From UBA1413 sp964567485 (lineage in GTDB: Bacteria; Bacteroidota; Bacteroidia; Bacteroidales; Prolixibacteraceae): DNA of 64,000 nucleotides. The notes below the pieces were generated by a model. It had not been told where the DNA came from. It made no database searches and was given only the letters and a program-made list of their open reading frames with translations. Shown piece after piece: positions 33,975 to 43,061 of this stretch. The DNA lies in the NCBI GenBank assembly GCA_964567485.1, contig CAZMMX010000007.1:1-64000 (forward strand), written 5' to 3'. How positions within the stretch are numbered: position 1 is the stretch's first letter; every line of letters starts with the position of its first letter. The translations under genes were made by a program, and so were the position numbers.

Positions 33975-36734
33975 ATGGCCAGATCTGTACCCAAAAAGGG
34001 ACGTCATGCCGTTAAGGAGGTCCCCAAAGACCCGGTGAAGCTGATTCATGTCGTCTTGCTGATTCTTTACGGATACCTCACGGTGTTCACCCCCAACATG
34101 AATACCTACGATTCCAACGGGCCGAAATTCCTGGCCCTGGCGTTGCTCAACCTGGTGGCTTTTGCCTTTCTCTTTACCCGCAAGGAGATGAAAACCCGGC
34201 AGGGCCTCTATTTTGGCTTTTTCGGGAATGGCATGGGGGTGGCCTATGGCCTGTTGATGGTGGTCACGCTGCTCTCGTTTGTCAATTCGGTCAACGTCAT
34301 CGAATCGGTGTTATACTTCAGCAAGGCCTTTACGATCTTTTCCGCGGCTTATCTGGTGTCGGTGCTGGTGATGGCAGAACGCAGGGGCCTTTTGTATCTG
34401 GCAGGGGCCATGACCTTGCTGCTGATCTACGAAAGTATCCTGGTGTACACCGATATCCAGGAAATGATAAAAGAGGGAACGTTCCGGCATATCCTGAAAG
34501 TGAAGTCGGGCTATTCGAACAAGAATATTCTGGCCGCCGCCCTGTTCATAAAGATTCCCTTTGCCGTATGGCTGATGCTTTTCCGGCAGAAGGGGTGGCG
34601 GATCCTGGGGATGACGGCCATTCCCCTGGCCATGCTGGCGATCTTTTTCATGAGCGCCCGTGCCTTTTATCTGGGGGTCTTCGCCCTGGTGCTGGTGCTC
34701 ACGGCATGGCACGTGGTGGCGTTCCTCCGGAACAGAGAGAAAAAGCATTTGTGGAATGGGGTCTGGCTGGTCGCCTTTATGCTGATTTCTCTGGGGGGTT
34801 TTTCCTTTGTCGAATCGAACTGGTATCCCCGGTCTGCGCCACGTGCTCCTGCACCGGTGGTGTTGGAAAGCAGTGCGGCAACTGATGCAGGGGAGACCTC
34901 CGATGCTTCTGAAAAGGCTGCTTCCGGAGAAATGGGGGAAGCTGATACTGCGGATGTTTCTGGGGGTTCTCCTGAGGAAGATGCCGTACTGACCGGAAGT
35001 AACCATCCTGAAGATTCTTCGTCTGCCCTGGATGGGGGAGCCGGATTATCCAGTCAGGAAAGCCATTCCCGGAGTAATGGGGTCAGGGAAACCCCGAAGA
35101 GAAGCCGCACCAGCGTTGCAGGGCGGTTGTCTACCATCGGCGGGGATGAGGATTCTGCCAATAAGCGGCTCACCGCCTGGAAACGCTCCCTTCAGCTGAT
35201 TCGTGAAAATCCGCTGCTGGGGGTAGGTGCGGGAAACTGGAAGGTGGTCGTCCTGAAGATTGAAAACCAAGTGAGCCCTGATTATATCTACCAGTACAAA
35301 GTCCACAATGACTTCATTGAAATTCCGGCGGAGACCGGAATCTTCGGGGGATTGCTGTTTCTCTCCATTTTTCTGTTGCTTTTCGGGAAGTACTTGATGA
35401 TCTTTTTGAAAAAGGACGCATCCGGATCAGCGGAATGGATTTTTTTGCCTGCCCTGGGGCTCTTTGCTTACAGTTTCGATGCCTTTTTCAATTTTCCCCA
35501 CGACCGTCCTGAGATTCAATCGCTCTTTGCCCTCTATGCCGGTACCGGCATTGCGTTGACCAGCTTGTTTATGGCGGGGAAGAACAAGGGTGATGGGAAT
35601 GGATTGGAACCCGGGGAACTGGCTTTGCCTGTGCCGGTGATGACCCGCCTTCTCGGTGGGAAAAACGCAGTTCCCGGAGAGGGGATATCGGTACATCCGG
35701 CAGTTCGGTACCTGACCATTGCCCTCTTTGTTGTCCTCCAAACGGCCGCTACCTGGGTGCTGATCCAGAATTTTCAGTCCCTGAAGCTTCAGCGAGTCGT
35801 CAAGCAGGAGATCTTGCGCAAGAAACTCTCCTCTCCTGCCGATAAATTCCTGATGGGATTTCCGGCGATTCCCAATCTCAACGGAGAGGCGGAACCCATT
35901 GCCGTGCAGAAAGCGCGCTTTCTGCTCAATGAAAAAAGATACCGTGAGGCGATTTCGCTTTTGAAGAAGGACCATTCGAGTCCGTGGGACAGCCGTACCG
36001 AGTATTTTCTGGCCATGGCCTACAATGCGCTGAAAATGCCCGACAGTGCTCTTTACTATTCTCAGAAAGTATACGAGATCAAGCCCAATAACTTCAGGAA
36101 CATCAGCGTGATGTCCAACAATCTTCTGCAACAGGGGAGGGGAGAAGAGGCTGTGAAAATGGTGGAAGCCTATCTCGAGAGACATCCCAGGGACAGGGAT
36201 GCCCTGCTTTATACCCCGGGATTATATGACAGGCTGGGCAAGCTGGACAAGGCGGCTGCTCTCATGGCCACTGCCTTTGAATACTATCCGCGTGATTCGG
36301 TGGTCCGCAGGCAGAAAACACTTATTGACCGCAAGTTGGTTACCTCGTTGTATAAGGAGACTTTTGACCCGGCACTTGCTGCCTTCCGGGCAGGTCGTCA
36401 TCAGGAAGCCGTGCGCCTCTTAAGTGAAATCCTGGCAGAGAAACCCGATTATTTCGATGCCCGGGAATACAGGGCTTTCAGCTATTACAACCTGAGGGAT
36501 TACGCCCGAAGCAACGAGGATGTCAGTTACCTCCTGGATCACGGAAATACCAATCCCAGTATCCTGAACCTCCGTGGGGTCAATTTCTACAATCTGGGGA
36601 ACAAGGAAGAAGCCTGCCTCAGTTTCAAGGCCGCCATGGATAAGGGGAATAAAGACGGCACCACCAATTACAACCGATTTTGTAAGCCGGCGCAGACGGT
36701 GCCCCGATTCCCGCCGCCGGGAGGGGTGAAATGA
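33975..36734 (+). CDS. O-antigen ligase/polymerase-like membrane protein with TPR domain
   Basis: About a dozen membrane helices fill the N-terminal 560 residues or so and include the Wzy_C-type segment ENPLLGVGAGNWKVVV and, after a short gap, HNDFIEIPAETGIFGGLLF in the large periplasmic loop. Such proteins join glycan repeat units to lipid A core, to proteins or to each other. A soluble C-terminal part (about 640-919) holds tetratricopeptide repeats (for example YREAISLLKK, SALYYSQKVYEIKPNN). Between them, about residues 280-380, lies a Ser/Ala/Glu/Gly-rich low-complexity insert inside the Wzy_C region. ATG 33975 is chosen on the promoter position. It opens the large polysaccharide locus. 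Confidence 0.88.
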   Translation: MARSVPKKGRHAVKEVPKDPVKLIHVVLLILYGYLTVFTPNMNTYDSNGPKFLALALLNLVAFAFLFTRKEMKTRQGLYFGFFGNGMGVAYGLLMVVTLLSFVNSVNVIESVLYFSKAFTIFSAAYLVSVLVMAERRGLLYLAGAMTLLLIYESILVYTDIQEMIKEGTFRHILKVKSGYSNKNILAAALFIKIPFAVWLMLFRQKGWRILGMTAIPLAMLAIFFMSARAFYLGVFALVLVLTAWHVVAFLRNREKKHLWNGVWLVAFMLISLGGFSFVESNWYPRSAPRAPAPVVLESSAATDAGETSDASEKAASGEMGEADTADVSGGSPEEDAVLTGSNHPEDSSSALDGGAGLSSQESHSRSNGVRETPKRSRTSVAGRLSTIGGDEDSANKRLTAWKRSLQLIRENPLLGVGAGNWKVVVLKIENQVSPDYIYQYKVHNDFIEIPAETGIFGGLLFLSIFLLLFGKYLMIFLKKDASGSAEWIFLPALGLFAYSFDAFFNFPHDRPEIQSLFALYAGTGIALTSLFMAGKNKGDGNGLEPGELALPVPVMTRLLGGKNAVPGEGISVHPAVRYLTIALFVVLQTAATWVLIQNFQSLKLQRVVKQEILRKKLSSPADKFLMGFPAIPNLNGEAEPIAVQKARFLLNEKRYREAISLLKKDHSSPWDSRTEYFLAMAYNALKMPDSALYYSQKVYEIKPNNFRNISVMSNNLLQQGRGEEAVKMVEAYLERHPRDRDALLYTPGLYDRLGKLDKAAALMATAFEYYPRDSVVRRQKTLIDRKLVTSLYKETFDPALAAFRAGRHQEAVRLLSEILAEKPDYFDAREYRAFSYYNLRDYARSNEDVSYLLDHGNTNPSILNLRGVNFYNLGNKEEACLSFKAAMDKGNKDGTTNYNRFCKPAQTVPRFPPPGGVK

Positions 36735-36772
36735 GACTTAGAGACTTAGAGACTGAGGAGCTTAGAGACGGA
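36733..36772. repeat. Octanucleotide tandem array after the ligase gene
   Basis: Five 8-base units in register (GAGACTTA, GAGACTTA, GAGACTGA, GGAGCTTA, GAGACGGA) begin within the TGA stop codon. The remaining bases to 36957 are AT-rich and show no gene and no clear -7 box. The same 8-base family, in reverse orientation, is found inside gmd at 53831-53902. Confidence 0.85.
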
Positions 36773-36957
36773 ACGGCTGAGGGGTTGGTGGGGATGGGAC
36801 TGACCAGGCGGAGCTTTTAAAAATAGCGTCTTAGTCACACTTTCTCCTGGCATAATAACACACAACATTTAATTCCCGGAATGACCCGAACAATCGTTGT
36901 TATTTCCCCATCAATGAAGCTTAATGTCGTAACAGTCTGAAAAGAATGTTTTTATAG

Positions 36958-38475
36958 ATGAATCCATCAACGCGTGTGGTCTTCAATACCGGTATACAAT
37001 ACCTCAGGAATATTGTATCGGTCGTGGTCTCTTTGTTTGTGACCCGACTTATTCTTGATGCCCTTGGCGTGGAGAATTATGGAATATACGCTGTTGTGGG
37101 CGGCGTCGTGGCCATGTTGTCATTTATCCAATCATCGCTTTCCGGGACAACCCAGCGCTATCTCTCCTTTCACCAGGGAAGGAACGATATCACCATGCAG
37201 AAAAAGATATTCAATAACAGCGTGCTTACCCAACTTCTGATCAGCGTTCTGTTAATTCTTATCTTGATAGCCGTTAAGCCCGTTCTGTTTGGGGGGTTTC
37301 TTAATATGCCTGAAGAGAGAAGAGAGGCTGCCGTTTGGGTTTATTATTGCATGCTTATCTCCTTATTTTTCACCATGCAGTCTACACCCTACATGGCCAC
37401 TCTGATTGCACACGAAAACATTCTCTATGCGACCCTTGTCCAATTGGTAGATACCTTTCTGAAAATACCGATTGCTTTATCGTTGACCTGGTTCACTGTC
37501 GACAGATTGAAATTGTATGCTGTTTTGGTGGTTTCAGTACAGGTTTTTAATTTTATGCTCTATTATCTATACAGTAAAAGGAAATATCCTGAAACCACTG
37601 GTGTAAGACTCTTGTCGTTTGACAAGAAAATTTTCCTTGATATGTTTTTCTTTATGGGGTGGACCATATATAGTACTGGCTGTGTAGTTGGAAGAACACA
37701 GGGTATTGCCCTTGTGCTGAACAGGTTTTTCGGCACGGCTATGAATGCCGCCTATGGATTATCCCTGACTGTTTCCGGACAACTTAGCTTTCTTTCCACT
37801 TCCCTGAGAAATGCCATTAACCCACAGATTATCAAGGCGGAAGGGGCTGGAGACCGACAGAAAATGCTGCGCTTGTCCGAAATATCCAGCAAGTTTTCAT
37901 TTATCCTTCTCGCCATAATTACTATACCCGGGATTATTGAAATGGATTCTTTGTTATCGCTATGGCTTAAAGAAGTACCTGATAATGCCATCATGTTCTG
38001 CCAGTTTGTGTTGCTTAGCAATCTGATTGACCAGTTGACTTCAGGATTGATCACAGCCAACAAGGCTATTGGTGATATCAGAAATTACTCTCTAATAATC
38101 AATACGATTAAATTACTTACTGTTCCAGCAGCATTGTTATGCCTCTATTTTGGTCTGCCTGTAGTCTCAGTCATGGTTTGTTATGTCTTGTTCGAATTGA
38201 TCTGTGCCATTGCCCGTCTTCCTTTTTTACGGATTACCGCAGGATTATCCATTAAAGGCTTTACGCATAAAGTATTTATTTCTTTATTGCCGCCCACTTT
38301 CTTAACAACTGCCACGTGTTTCGTATATGCTCATTACATGAATGCCGGATGGAGCTTTTTAGGAACATTTGTCCTTTCAGGATGTGTTATGGTTGTAAGT
38401 ACCTTTCTTTTTGGTCTATGCAAGGACGAGAAGAGGTTGATCTATCATTTTGCTGAGAAAATATTAAAGCGATAA
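36958..38475 (+). CDS. Wzx-type polysaccharide flippase
   Basis: A 505-residue protein with about 12-14 hydrophobic segments and the N-terminal pattern of the oligosaccharide flippase/MATE-like families (VFNTGIQYLRNIVSVVVSLF, RLILDALGVENYGIYAVVGG). It should move undecaprenyl-linked repeat units across the inner membrane. It is the first of a run of visibly AT-rich genes, in contrast to the GC-rich codon use of genes before 36734. The next gene follows after 10 bases. Confidence 0.9.
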   Translation: MNPSTRVVFNTGIQYLRNIVSVVVSLFVTRLILDALGVENYGIYAVVGGVVAMLSFIQSSLSGTTQRYLSFHQGRNDITMQKKIFNNSVLTQLLISVLLILILIAVKPVLFGGFLNMPEERREAAVWVYYCMLISLFFTMQSTPYMATLIAHENILYATLVQLVDTFLKIPIALSLTWFTVDRLKLYAVLVVSVQVFNFMLYYLYSKRKYPETTGVRLLSFDKKIFLDMFFFMGWTIYSTGCVVGRTQGIALVLNRFFGTAMNAAYGLSLTVSGQLSFLSTSLRNAINPQIIKAEGAGDRQKMLRLSEISSKFSFILLAIITIPGIIEMDSLLSLWLKEVPDNAIMFCQFVLLSNLIDQLTSGLITANKAIGDIRNYSLIINTIKLLTVPAALLCLYFGLPVVSVMVCYVLFELICAIARLPFLRITAGLSIKGFTHKVFISLLPPTFLTTATCFVYAHYMNAGWSFLGTFVLSGCVMVVSTFLFGLCKDEKRLIYHFAEKILKR

Positions 38476-38485
38476 ACAGGAAATT

Positions 38486-39616
38486 ATGATTAAAGTGTCA
38501 TTCTGGGGTGATTGCAAAATTGATGAGGTCGATCAAGTCTTATTAAGTGAGGAGACTAAATCGTTGATAGAAAGCAGCAAATTGAATGTAATCAATTTCG
38601 AAGCTCCTGTCAATAACGAAGGTAATCCCATCAGCAAAACGGGCCCAACTCTTGCACAAAGCCCGAAAACCCCTTTGTGGTTGGAAGCAAACAGTTTTAA
38701 TGTGATTTCTCTTGCCAACAATCATATTATGGATTTTGGAGTGGAGGGATATGAGGAAACCTTGGCGTTGTTCAAGAATTCTTTGTTATTGGGTGCAGGT
38801 CATTGGGAGGAAGCTTATAAGGTAAAAGTTCTTGAAATTGAAAATCTTAAAATCGGTTTTTTATCGTTGACGCATTGTGAATTCGGAACTTTGACAGACA
38901 AGTATGATGAAGAAAGCAACATAGGGACGGCCTGGATTTGTCATCCTGATATCCCGTCAATCATCGTGAATGGGAAAAAGGAAGTTGATTATCTATTCAT
39001 CATTTCACACGCCGGAATAGAATATATTGATGTACCCCTACCGGAATGGCGCGATGTTTATAAAGGTTTCATTGAATTGGGCGCTGATGCGGTAGTGGCT
39101 TCCCACCCCCACGTTGTTCAGGGCTGGGAGGTTTATAAAGACCGTCCCATTTTCTATAGCTTGGGCAATTTTTGTTTTCAGAAAAGCAATTCACAGGCTA
39201 TTCCGCCAGGTTGGAATGACAGCCTGTGTGTTGTCTTCACTCTTGATCAAAAACCATCATCTGAAATTCAGTTTCAAGTCCACACAATACATTATGACGG
39301 CCAACGATTGGGTATACGCCTTGACGCTGAAATGCAGTTGTATGTTGAAAGGGTAAACCAAGTCCTTAATGATAGCATGAAATACATTGAAAGGGTAAAT
39401 CAACATTGTGCTGGTTTGCTTTTAAAATATCAAAATAGCTTTTCACTGAGCGGATATCATTTTCTACCCTCATTGAGTTGGAGTTTTATTGGAAAAGTGA
39501 TTGGTTTGATCCTTAAAAGAAAAAGAAACAAGCCTGTCCATATCATCAACAACCTACGATGTGAAAGCCACAGATGGGCCATTCTTAGGGCAATACTTTT
39601 AAAATCCAGGGTGTAA
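38486..39616 (+). CDS. CapA family protein (metallophosphatase-like)
   Basis: The 376-residue protein has the CapA/PgsA layout: VNVINFEAPVN-type strand (here LNVINFEAPV), ANNHIMDFGVEGYEETL, FIISHAGIEY, and SHPHVVQGWEVY followed by PIFYSLGNF. These contain the Asn/His/Asp residues of a calcineurin-like metal site. CapA is named from poly-gamma-glutamate capsule synthesis in Bacillus, but homologues are common in glycan clusters where their role is unclear. No signal peptide or membrane anchor is visible, unlike Bacillus CapA, so it may act in the cytoplasm. It lies between the flippase and the first glycosyltransferase. Confidence 0.82.
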   Translation: MIKVSFWGDCKIDEVDQVLLSEETKSLIESSKLNVINFEAPVNNEGNPISKTGPTLAQSPKTPLWLEANSFNVISLANNHIMDFGVEGYEETLALFKNSLLLGAGHWEEAYKVKVLEIENLKIGFLSLTHCEFGTLTDKYDEESNIGTAWICHPDIPSIIVNGKKEVDYLFIISHAGIEYIDVPLPEWRDVYKGFIELGADAVVASHPHVVQGWEVYKDRPIFYSLGNFCFQKSNSQAIPPGWNDSLCVVFTLDQKPSSEIQFQVHTIHYDGQRLGIRLDAEMQLYVERVNQVLNDSMKYIERVNQHCAGLLLKYQNSFSLSGYHFLPSLSWSFIGKVIGLILKRKRNKPVHIINNLRCESHRWAILRAILLKSRV

Positions 39617-39646
39617 TATCGGACTTGTCGTTTAATTAATGACTTG

Positions 39647-40786
39647 ATGAGGGTTCTGCAGATTTCCAATAATTATTATCAGACTGAGATTTATGGTCAT
39701 CTCTTTTCGGCCCTGAGAAAACATTGTACTGTAAAGGTTTTTATTCCGATGGCCAAGGAATTTTCGGAAGAATATAGAAACAGGGAATCTTCACAGAATC
39801 TGATTCATTGTTTTCTGGGAGAGAAAAGGATTTTTGGTCACCAGATCAATTCATCCAAATTTGCCAAATACATAGTTAAAGAAGGAATTTCTGAGGATAT
39901 CGACCTGGTGCACGCTCATTTCGTTGTCAGCGATGGGGCCATAGCCTACAAATTATACAAAGCAAAAGGAATCCCTTATGTCATCTCGGTAAGGGCTACC
40001 TGTCTAGGAATTTTGGACAGAAGAACAGCACCGCACAACATCCTGACTGCGTTGATGGTATTGAAACATGCCCGTCAAATCATTTTTCAGACGCCTGTGG
40101 TCCGAAACAGGATGATGGAAAGGATACCCAACTGTTTCAGGAAAAAACTGCTGCAGAAAAGCGTAGTGATACCCAATGGCATTGATGAGTATTGGCTTAG
40201 GAATAAAAACAGTCCAAGGGAGAAAATCCCGGTAAAGAGATTTTCAGTCCTTACAGTTGCCAAGCTCTCAATTATTAAGAACATGGTTATTGTGGCACAA
40301 ATAGTACAAGGCTTGAATGAAAAGGGGTATGCTGTTGATTACAAGATTGCTGGTTCAGTGAAAGATCCTCAACTCCTTGAAGAGTTAGGGAGATATTCTC
40401 AAACAAAGTACATGGGTGCTTTACACAAGGAAGAGTTATTAAAACTCTACAGGGAATCCGACATTTTTGTGATGGTTTCCCAGAAAGAAACTTTTGGCCT
40501 GGTTTATGGCGAGGCTTTGAGTCAGGGCCTTCCGGTAGTCTATACCAAGGGTGAAGGTTTTGATGGACAGTTTGACGAGGGAGTTGTAGGGTATCATGTT
40601 CCCTTCGATGATTTTAAGCAAATCGAAGAGGCTATAGTGAAGATAGTATCTGATTATAAGCGATTGTCAGATAACGCTTTAAATGTGGTTGGATGCTTTA
40701 ATTGGGATTCAATTGCCTATCAGTTTTATGAGGCTTATGCGAGGGTATTGATGGCTTTAGAAGTTCATTCCCAGTTGAGGGAGTAA
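39647..40786 (+). CDS. Glycosyltransferase family 4 (GT-B)
   Basis: 379 residues with a GT-B fold. The C-terminal half carries SDIFVMVSQKETFGLVYGEALSQ, the EX7E motif that binds the nucleotide of the sugar donor, and ends with the usual amphipathic helix. The N-terminal half LQISNNYYQTEIYGHLFSAL is the acceptor domain. Sugar specificity cannot be read. The preceding TTG at 39644 is ignored in favour of the ATG. AT-rich like its neighbours. Confidence 0.9.
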   Translation: MRVLQISNNYYQTEIYGHLFSALRKHCTVKVFIPMAKEFSEEYRNRESSQNLIHCFLGEKRIFGHQINSSKFAKYIVKEGISEDIDLVHAHFVVSDGAIAYKLYKAKGIPYVISVRATCLGILDRRTAPHNILTALMVLKHARQIIFQTPVVRNRMMERIPNCFRKKLLQKSVVIPNGIDEYWLRNKNSPREKIPVKRFSVLTVAKLSIIKNMVIVAQIVQGLNEKGYAVDYKIAGSVKDPQLLEELGRYSQTKYMGALHKEELLKLYRESDIFVMVSQKETFGLVYGEALSQGLPVVYTKGEGFDGQFDEGVVGYHVPFDDFKQIEEAIVKIVSDYKRLSDNALNVVGCFNWDSIAYQFYEAYARVLMALEVHSQLRE

Positions 40787-40847
40787 TCATGGTTACCTGG
40801 CTTTTTTTCGGATTTATTACATGATTGATATGATTTAATGTCTATAA

Positions 40848-41834
40848 ATGATGAATAGGGCAGAATTCATGAAAAGGTTACGGCCTATCACTTTCCCAGT
40901 GGTGTTTCTCAGAGATGAATGGAGGTATAGGTATTCCCGTTATCTTTTTCTTAATAACCCAGGAAAGTTGATAGAAGATATCTATTTCAGAAGACTTGGG
41001 ATACCCCTTGACTTGGAAAATCCTAAGAATCTCAATGAAAAAATTAGTTGGCTAAAGTTGTTTTCTGACACCTCCCGATGGACTGAACTGGCTGATAAAT
41101 ATAAGGTCCGGGAATATGTTGCCGAATGTGGTTATGATAATATGTTGGTGCCCTTATATGGATTATATGAGTCGGTATATGATATCGATTTTCACAAATT
41201 GCCTGAATCATTTGTCTTAAAAGCCACCAATGCTTCAGGAATCGTATTTGCAGTCACAGATAAGGCACAAATGGATAGCGAAAAAATCCGCAGCGGATTG
41301 GTGTCTCAAATGAAAAAGTGGACCCGGAAGGCAGTTTTAGCCGGGGAGTTTCATTATCTTCCCATAAAGCCTCGCATTATCGCCGAAAAATACCTGGAAG
41401 AAAAGAGAGTTGATTTAAGTTCCACACTGATTGATTACAAGATATGGTGTTTCAATGGTGAGCCATTCAATGTATTTGTCTGTTCGGACCGGACTGCCAA
41501 TAGCTTAGGCGTCTCTTTATATGATCTGAATTGGAATGATATTTCAGAACATTTGGTGATCAAGGGAAGGTATAAAGAAGCTAAAAGAATTCCGAAACCA
41601 GTTGCTCTGGATCAGATGATTTCCGCCTGTAGGGTTTTAGCCCGGGGTTTCCCACAGGTAAGAATTGATTTTTATGAAGTAGATGGCAATCCTTTTTTCG
41701 GGGAAATGACCTTTACATCCTATGGGGGAAGAACTAAATCGATGACTCCTGAATATTTACTCGAAATGGGAAATCAAATTGTCTTACCTGTAAGGAAATC
41801 AATGAATAAGTTTACCCTACCTTTTTTTAAATAA
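40848..41834 (+). CDS. TupA-like ATP-grasp enzyme
   Basis: The 328-residue protein contains LNEKISWLKLF, DKYKVREYVAECGYDNMLVPL, SFVLKATNASG and PRIIAEKYLEE, then a DYKIWCFNGEPFNVFV strand and a FYEVDGNPFFGEMTF segment with the acidic metal ligands. That is the pattern of the TupA-like ATPgrasp family, named from teichuronopeptide synthesis in alkaliphilic Bacillus. Such enzymes are thought to form an amide or other bond, probably adding an amino acid to a sugar. No product is known here. It lies between two family 4 glycosyltransferases, in the same operon as the Dlt-like cassette. Confidence 0.8.
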   Translation: MMNRAEFMKRLRPITFPVVFLRDEWRYRYSRYLFLNNPGKLIEDIYFRRLGIPLDLENPKNLNEKISWLKLFSDTSRWTELADKYKVREYVAECGYDNMLVPLYGLYESVYDIDFHKLPESFVLKATNASGIVFAVTDKAQMDSEKIRSGLVSQMKKWTRKAVLAGEFHYLPIKPRIIAEKYLEEKRVDLSSTLIDYKIWCFNGEPFNVFVCSDRTANSLGVSLYDLNWNDISEHLVIKGRYKEAKRIPKPVALDQMISACRVLARGFPQVRIDFYEVDGNPFFGEMTFTSYGGRTKSMTPEYLLEMGNQIVLPVRKSMNKFTLPFFK

Positions 41835-41849
41835 GAGACATTAGCCTCG

Positions 41850-43058
41850 ATGAATATCCTCCATATCACTTCAATCCTGCCTTCCCCTTTGAAATGCATT
41901 GGCCCAGAGAACGATATTTTGTTACGGATTGCCGATGAGTACGAAAAACGATATCCTTCTGATAAGCACTTTTTCATTTTTATTGTTCCATACGCCAATC
42001 GGGTATTCGCATCTTTTAAAAATAAATGGAAAGATTATTACACGTTACTTCAACGTAAGTATTATTTCATCGGAGACCGAAAAATTGAGATAATTGGGTT
42101 GCCCGGGTTCAGATATGATCTGAGATTAAGAAAATACCTGACGTCGCTGGGGTATCATATGAATAAAGGCAGAATTGATCATATCATCAAAACGATTAAG
42201 CCGGATTTGTGCCATGCCCACAATATGATGAATAACATGGAATTGGCGGAAATATTTAAAGTGCGTCATAATTGTCAGTTCGTGTTGACTGCCAGAAACG
42301 TTAATGAGTATTCTTTAAAACGCATAAAGAATAAGGAGGTTAACCCTTGCCAAATAATCTCGATAAACTTTATTACAAAAAAGAGATGTGATAGAATTTT
42401 GGGTGACATGGTCCAAATGATACCACATCCTGTGGATGATGGTTTTTTTGTGCAAGATAATCTCCTCAAGGATGATGGGTTGAAAAAGGACCGCTCTTTT
42501 ATTTCATTGGTGAGTGTCTGTCAACTTATTACGCTTAAAAATCTGGATAAGGTGATTCATGCGATCTCAACGATCAAAGAAGATATTAGATATACCATCA
42601 TCGGCGATGGGCCGGAAAGAAATAATCTGATGAATCTAGCGGCATCTCTGGGTTTGAAAGAAAAAGTCAGGTTCGAGGGTCGGTACTCTCATGATAGGCT
42701 TCAGAATGAACTCAAAAAGTATGATCTTTTCATCATGCCAAGCTTCCCTGAAACCTTGGGCAGAGTCTATTTTGAAGCATTGGCATCAGGTATCCCCGTT
42801 GTGGCCTCCAAAGGATGTGGCGTCGATGGCATGATAAAGCATGGAGAACAAGGTTACTTGGTCGAACCGCTAAGATCTTCGGAAATAGCATCTGCTATAC
42901 TTGATTATATAGAGATGAGTCATGATTCAAAGATCCAAATGAAACAGAAGGCGATGATGTTGGCACAACAATTCACCTGGGGAACAACTCTTGAGAGATA
43001 CCATCAAATATATCACAGTGAAAGGCTTCATCCTGATCAGCATCTGCCGGAATTTTAG
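41850..43058 (+). CDS. Glycosyltransferase family 4 (GT-B)
   Basis: A 402-residue GT-B enzyme. The donor half has SLVSVCQLITLKNLDKVIHA, YTIIGDGPERNNL and the EX7E motif in FPETLGRVYFEALASGIPVV. No membrane segment is present, so it should act at the cytoplasmic face on undecaprenyl-linked glycan. It starts 15 bases after the ATP-grasp gene. Donor and acceptor are unknown. Confidence 0.92.
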   Translation: MNILHITSILPSPLKCIGPENDILLRIADEYEKRYPSDKHFFIFIVPYANRVFASFKNKWKDYYTLLQRKYYFIGDRKIEIIGLPGFRYDLRLRKYLTSLGYHMNKGRIDHIIKTIKPDLCHAHNMMNNMELAEIFKVRHNCQFVLTARNVNEYSLKRIKNKEVNPCQIISINFITKKRCDRILGDMVQMIPHPVDDGFFVQDNLLKDDGLKKDRSFISLVSVCQLITLKNLDKVIHAISTIKEDIRYTIIGDGPERNNLMNLAASLGLKEKVRFEGRYSHDRLQNELKKYDLFIMPSFPETLGRVYFEALASGIPVVASKGCGVDGMIKHGEQGYLVEPLRSSEIASAILDYIEMSHDSKIQMKQKAMMLAQQFTWGTTLERYHQIYHSERLHPDQHLPEF

Positions 43059-43061
43059 ACT

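Noticed and set aside
33785..34015. Small gene between ispE and the ligase gene
   Set aside because: The frame overlaps the promoter and start of the ligase gene and encodes no recognisable features.
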